NCBI RefSeq assembly: GCF_021531055.1
Contig: NZ_JADYTL010000002.1
Span: forward strand, 1 to 64,000
Reading direction: 5' to 3'
Origin: Collinsella tanakaei
Lineage (GTDB): Bacteria > Actinomycetota > Coriobacteriia > Coriobacteriales > Coriobacteriaceae
DNA length: 64,000 bases
The notes below the pieces were generated by a model, which worked only from the letters and a program-made list of their open reading frames with translations, did not search any database and was not told where the DNA came from. Position numbers and translations under genes: made by a program. This document shows positions 61,362-64,000 of this stretch, piece after piece. How positions within the stretch are numbered: the stretch's first letter is position 1; the number at the start of each line of letters is the position of its first letter.

Positions 61362-61398
61362 CATGTCCCATTTTTCTCCTGCCCCCTTTTGGGACATG
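61362..61398. repeat. CATGTCCCA inverted repeat
   Basis: CATGTCCCA (61362-61370) and TGGGACATG (61390-61398) are perfectly complementary, with T-runs inside. It lies in the 370-base gap between the divergent PARG-like and WecA-like genes; I see no gene in that gap. Confidence 0.55.
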
Positions 61399-61602
61399 TC
61401 GAACACCGCGCGCGGTCGCGCTCCCGCGGAATATCTGGTGTGACGGTGTTGCCGGCATGTTCTGCCGACGTGTCGCACAACCTTGTGTATCATGGGTTGG
61501 GTCGTCGCGGTCGGATGTACGGATGTACGGTCGAACCTGCCCGGAACCACCGCGCGGCATCGATCTGATGGACGTCTCGTACCTTTGGTGGAACGGTTGC
61601 AC

Positions 61603-62883
61603 ATGGATTTCGTCGTGCCCTACATATGCGTGGCGGCCGCCGCGTTCATCACCACCTTCGCGTGCGTGCCGCTCGCCAAGCGCCTCGCCATCCGCTTGGA
61701 CGCCGTCGATTATCCTGCCAAACGCCGCATCAACAAGACGCCCATCCCCCGCATGGGCGGTGTCGCGGTCTTCGTGGGATTGGTCGTGGCCTTTATCGTG
61801 CAGCTGCTCGGCACGTGGCACCTGGGATGGCCGCCCGTCTTGATCTCGCACCCGAGCATGACCGTCAACTACCCCATGCTCGCCGTGTCCTTCCTGCTCA
61901 TCTTTCTGACCGGCGCCATCGACGACGTGGTCTCGCTCAAGCCGCGCGTCAAGCTCGCCGGGCAGGTCCTGGCCGCCGCGGTCGCCGTCGCGGGCGGCAC
62001 CGTGATCCACTCTATCGTCAACCCCATGGGCGGCGCGGACATCCAGCTCGGGTGGATCGGCTACCCGATCACCATCGTGTACCTGGTCGCCTACAGCAAC
62101 ATCATCAACCTCGTCGACGGCCTGGACGGCCTGGCATCGGGCATCTCGGCCATCGCCGGCCTCTCGATGTTCTCGTTCGCCGTGCTCGCGGGCCGCGTCG
62201 ACGCCGCGGCGCTCGCCATCGCGCTCGTGGGCTGCTGTCTGGCGTTTCTGCGCTACAACTTCCATCCCGCCAGCATCTTCCTCGGCGACTCGGGATCGCT
62301 GCTGCTGGGCTTCGCCCTCGGGTCGATCTCGCTGCTGAACGTCTCGCGTACGGCAGCTCTCACCTCGCTCATCATCCCGCTCATCGTGGCGGGCGTCCCC
62401 ATCCTGGACACGTTCGCCGCCATCGTGCGCCGCATGCGCGGACGCGTGAGCATCGGACAGGCGGACAAGGGCCACATCCAGCACCGTCTCATCCAGGAGG
62501 GCTACGACCAGCGCCAGGCGGTGCTGTTCATCTACGCGTGGTGCATCCTGCTGTCCGTCGGCGCTGCTCTGATCAACCAGGTCGCCGTGCCGTTCCGCGT
62601 GGCGATCTTCATCGTGCTCACGCTCTGCTCGATCGCCTTCGCCGTGCGCCTGCACCTGTTCGAGCCGGTGCTGCGCCACCACTACAACCCCAAGACGCAC
62701 CAAGACGAGCTCGTCACCCCCGACGACCCCGCCTTTGCCGAGGAGGAGCGCGCCCAGCGCGAACTCAGGCGCGAACAGCGCGAGCAGTACCGCGAGATGG
62801 CCGAGAAGGTCCTGCATCCCACGCGCGGCGGCAAGCACGCGTCGCACGGCCATCGCGCACCCGACCGCAAGAAGCACCGGTAA
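61603..62883 (+). CDS. WecA/TagO-like undecaprenyl-phosphate sugar-1-phosphate transferase
   Basis: A 426-residue polyprenol-linked transferase with about 11 spans, which starts wall polymer synthesis by moving GlcNAc-1-P (or similar) to undecaprenyl phosphate. Conserved loops are RINKTPIPRMGG, LIFLTGAIDDV, NIINLVDGLDGLASG with the catalytic aspartates, FLGDSGSLLLGFALG, and the HIQHRLIQEG histidine motif. A cytosolic tail of ~60 charged residues ends the protein. ATG 61603 is chosen since the frame upstream lacks membrane features. It precedes trpS on the same strand. Confidence 0.92.
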   Translation: MDFVVPYICVAAAAFITTFACVPLAKRLAIRLDAVDYPAKRRINKTPIPRMGGVAVFVGLVVAFIVQLLGTWHLGWPPVLISHPSMTVNYPMLAVSFLLIFLTGAIDDVVSLKPRVKLAGQVLAAAVAVAGGTVIHSIVNPMGGADIQLGWIGYPITIVYLVAYSNIINLVDGLDGLASGISAIAGLSMFSFAVLAGRVDAAALAIALVGCCLAFLRYNFHPASIFLGDSGSLLLGFALGSISLLNVSRTAALTSLIIPLIVAGVPILDTFAAIVRRMRGRVSIGQADKGHIQHRLIQEGYDQRQAVLFIYAWCILLSVGAALINQVAVPFRVAIFIVLTLCSIAFAVRLHLFEPVLRHHYNPKTHQDELVTPDDPAFAEEERAQRELRREQREQYREMAEKVLHPTRGGKHASHGHRAPDRKKHR

Positions 62884-62932
62884 CACGCCTCTCACTCCCC
62901 CATCCGACCCATCCGTCAAAAGGAGATCGACT

Positions 62933-63982
62933 ATGCCCAACGAACGCAGCTACGAAACCGCCCTCGAGCGCAGCGACAAGATCCGCGCCGACCTCACGGA
63001 GAACCCCGGCAAGTACACCATGCTGACCGGCGACCGCCCCACCGGCCGCCTGCACCTGGGGCATTACTTCGGCACGCTCAAGGGCCGCGTCGAGCTGCAG
63101 GACATGGGCGTCAAGACCAACGTCCTCATCGCCGACTACCAGGTCATCACCGACCGCGACACCACCGAGCACATCGCCGACAACGTGTACAACATGGTCA
63201 TGGACTACCTCGCCTGCGGCATCGACCCCGACAAGACCATGATCTACGCGCATTCCGCCGTGCCGGCATGCAACCAGCTCATGCTGCCGTTCCTGTCGCT
63301 CGTCTCCGAGGCCGAGCTGCAGCGCAACCCCACGGTCAAGGCCGAGATGGAGGCCTCCGGCCATGAGCTCACCGGGCTTCTGCTCACCTACCCGGTGCAC
63401 CAGGCCTGCGACATCCTGTTCTGCAAGGGCAACGTGGTGCCCGTCGGCCGCGACCAGCTGCCGCACATCGAGCTCACCCGCCTGATCGCCCGTAAGTTCA
63501 ACAACCGCTACGGCAAGGTCTTCCCCGAGGTCGACGCCCTGCTGTCCGAGACGCCGCTTCTGCCCGGCCTCGACGGCCGCAAGATGAGCAAGTCCTACGG
63601 CAACGCCATCTCGATCTCGATGACGGCCGAGGAGACCGCCAAGCGCATCAAGAAGAGCCAGACCGACTCCGAGCGCATGATCACCTTCGATCCCGAGAAC
63701 CGCCCCGGCGTGTCCGGCCTGCTGTCCACCGCCGCGATCTGCACCGGTCGCTCCGAGATCGAGATCGCCGAGGAGATCGGCATGGGCGGCTCCGGCCAGC
63801 TCAAGAAGTACGTGACCGAGGCCGTGAACACCTACTTCGCGCCCATCCGCGAGCGCCGTCACGAGTTCGAGAACAACCTCGACTACGTGAAGGACGTGCT
63901 CCACGAGGGCAACCGTCGCGCCAACGAGATCGCCGAGGCCACGCTCGCCGAGGTCCGCGAGGCCATGGGGATGGTCTACTGA
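62933..63982 (+). CDS. trpS: Tryptophanyl-tRNA synthetase
   Basis: A 349-residue class Ic synthetase that charges tRNA-Trp. The HIGH-type motif is TGRLHLGHYFG and the KMSKS motif is GRKMSKSYGN; the tryptophan pocket has YPVHQACDILFCKGNVVPVGRDQLPHIELTR. AAGGAG lies seven bases before ATG 62933. The open frame starts earlier, inside the upstream gene, but only this start has a ribosome site. The gene is complete within the window. Confidence 0.97.
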   Translation: MPNERSYETALERSDKIRADLTENPGKYTMLTGDRPTGRLHLGHYFGTLKGRVELQDMGVKTNVLIADYQVITDRDTTEHIADNVYNMVMDYLACGIDPDKTMIYAHSAVPACNQLMLPFLSLVSEAELQRNPTVKAEMEASGHELTGLLLTYPVHQACDILFCKGNVVPVGRDQLPHIELTRLIARKFNNRYGKVFPEVDALLSETPLLPGLDGRKMSKSYGNAISISMTAEETAKRIKKSQTDSERMITFDPENRPGVSGLLSTAAICTGRSEIEIAEEIGMGGSGQLKKYVTEAVNTYFAPIRERRHEFENNLDYVKDVLHEGNRRANEIAEATLAEVREAMGMVY

Positions 63983-64000
63983 CGAAACCCGTCTTTCACG

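Overview
The window reads as the chromosome of a GC-rich anaerobic actinobacterium. The gene set (an orphan EI/HPr pair, PepC, M18 aminopeptidase, a YfcC carrier, a nickel/peptide ABC operon, GlfT2-type glycosyltransferases and an LRR-tailed MurF-like ligase) and the many dispersed palindromic repeats fit Coriobacteriia, most likely Collinsella or a close relative. That assignment is inference from gene content, not from a marker gene search.

Positions 1-9.3 kb hold a defence-like island read on the minus strand: hsdM-hsdS-hsdR of a type I restriction-modification system, a GIY-YIG/DUF4357 nuclease gene directly behind hsdR, and a coupled pair made of a nucleotidyltransferase-fold protein and an unknown 329-residue partner. 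From 10 to 20.5 kb lies a phage-derived element: portal, TerL, TerS, two zinc-ribbon proteins, a primase/polymerase-helicase, an excisionase-like protein and an XRE regulator on the minus strand, with an unknown Zn-finger protein and a tyrosine integrase divergent on the plus strand. The integrase ends beside the 3' end of tRNA-Glu. Capsid, protease and tail genes are absent, so this is a decayed prophage or a phage satellite.

From 20.6 to 44 kb the chromosome is housekeeping: tRNA-Glu/tRNA-Gln/tRNA-Glu, a five-gene translationally coupled ABC importer with histidine-rich parts, CCA-adding enzyme, an ECF sigma factor with its putative membrane regulator, PepC, two paralogous PfkB sugar-phosphate kinases, PTS EI, HPr and a EIIA, tRNA-Arg, and a cell-envelope glycan cluster (DPM1-like GT2, two GlfT2-like transferases, DUF6020-type membrane protein). 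From 44 to 64 kb come a MurF-like/LRR fusion, a membrane Zn-ribbon/EF-hand/LRR protein, aminopeptidase M18, YaaA, a TPP-riboswitch thiC-thiM-thiED operon, a YfcC carrier, a coupled pentapeptide-repeat/PARG-like pair, a WecA-like transferase and trpS.

The most unusual signals are non-coding. A mirrored array of degenerate 20-bp units lies at 57.27-57.58 kb. A captured 60-bp piece of the cca 3' end, differing only at synonymous sites, sits between CCCC(A/T)GGGG palindromes at 26.6-26.8 kb. Several MITE-like inverted repeats are scattered through the window, and an iteron-like GGTGTT cluster lies beside the phage primase gene. Four accessory genes appear broken by single-base changes in homopolymer runs, while the core genes are intact.
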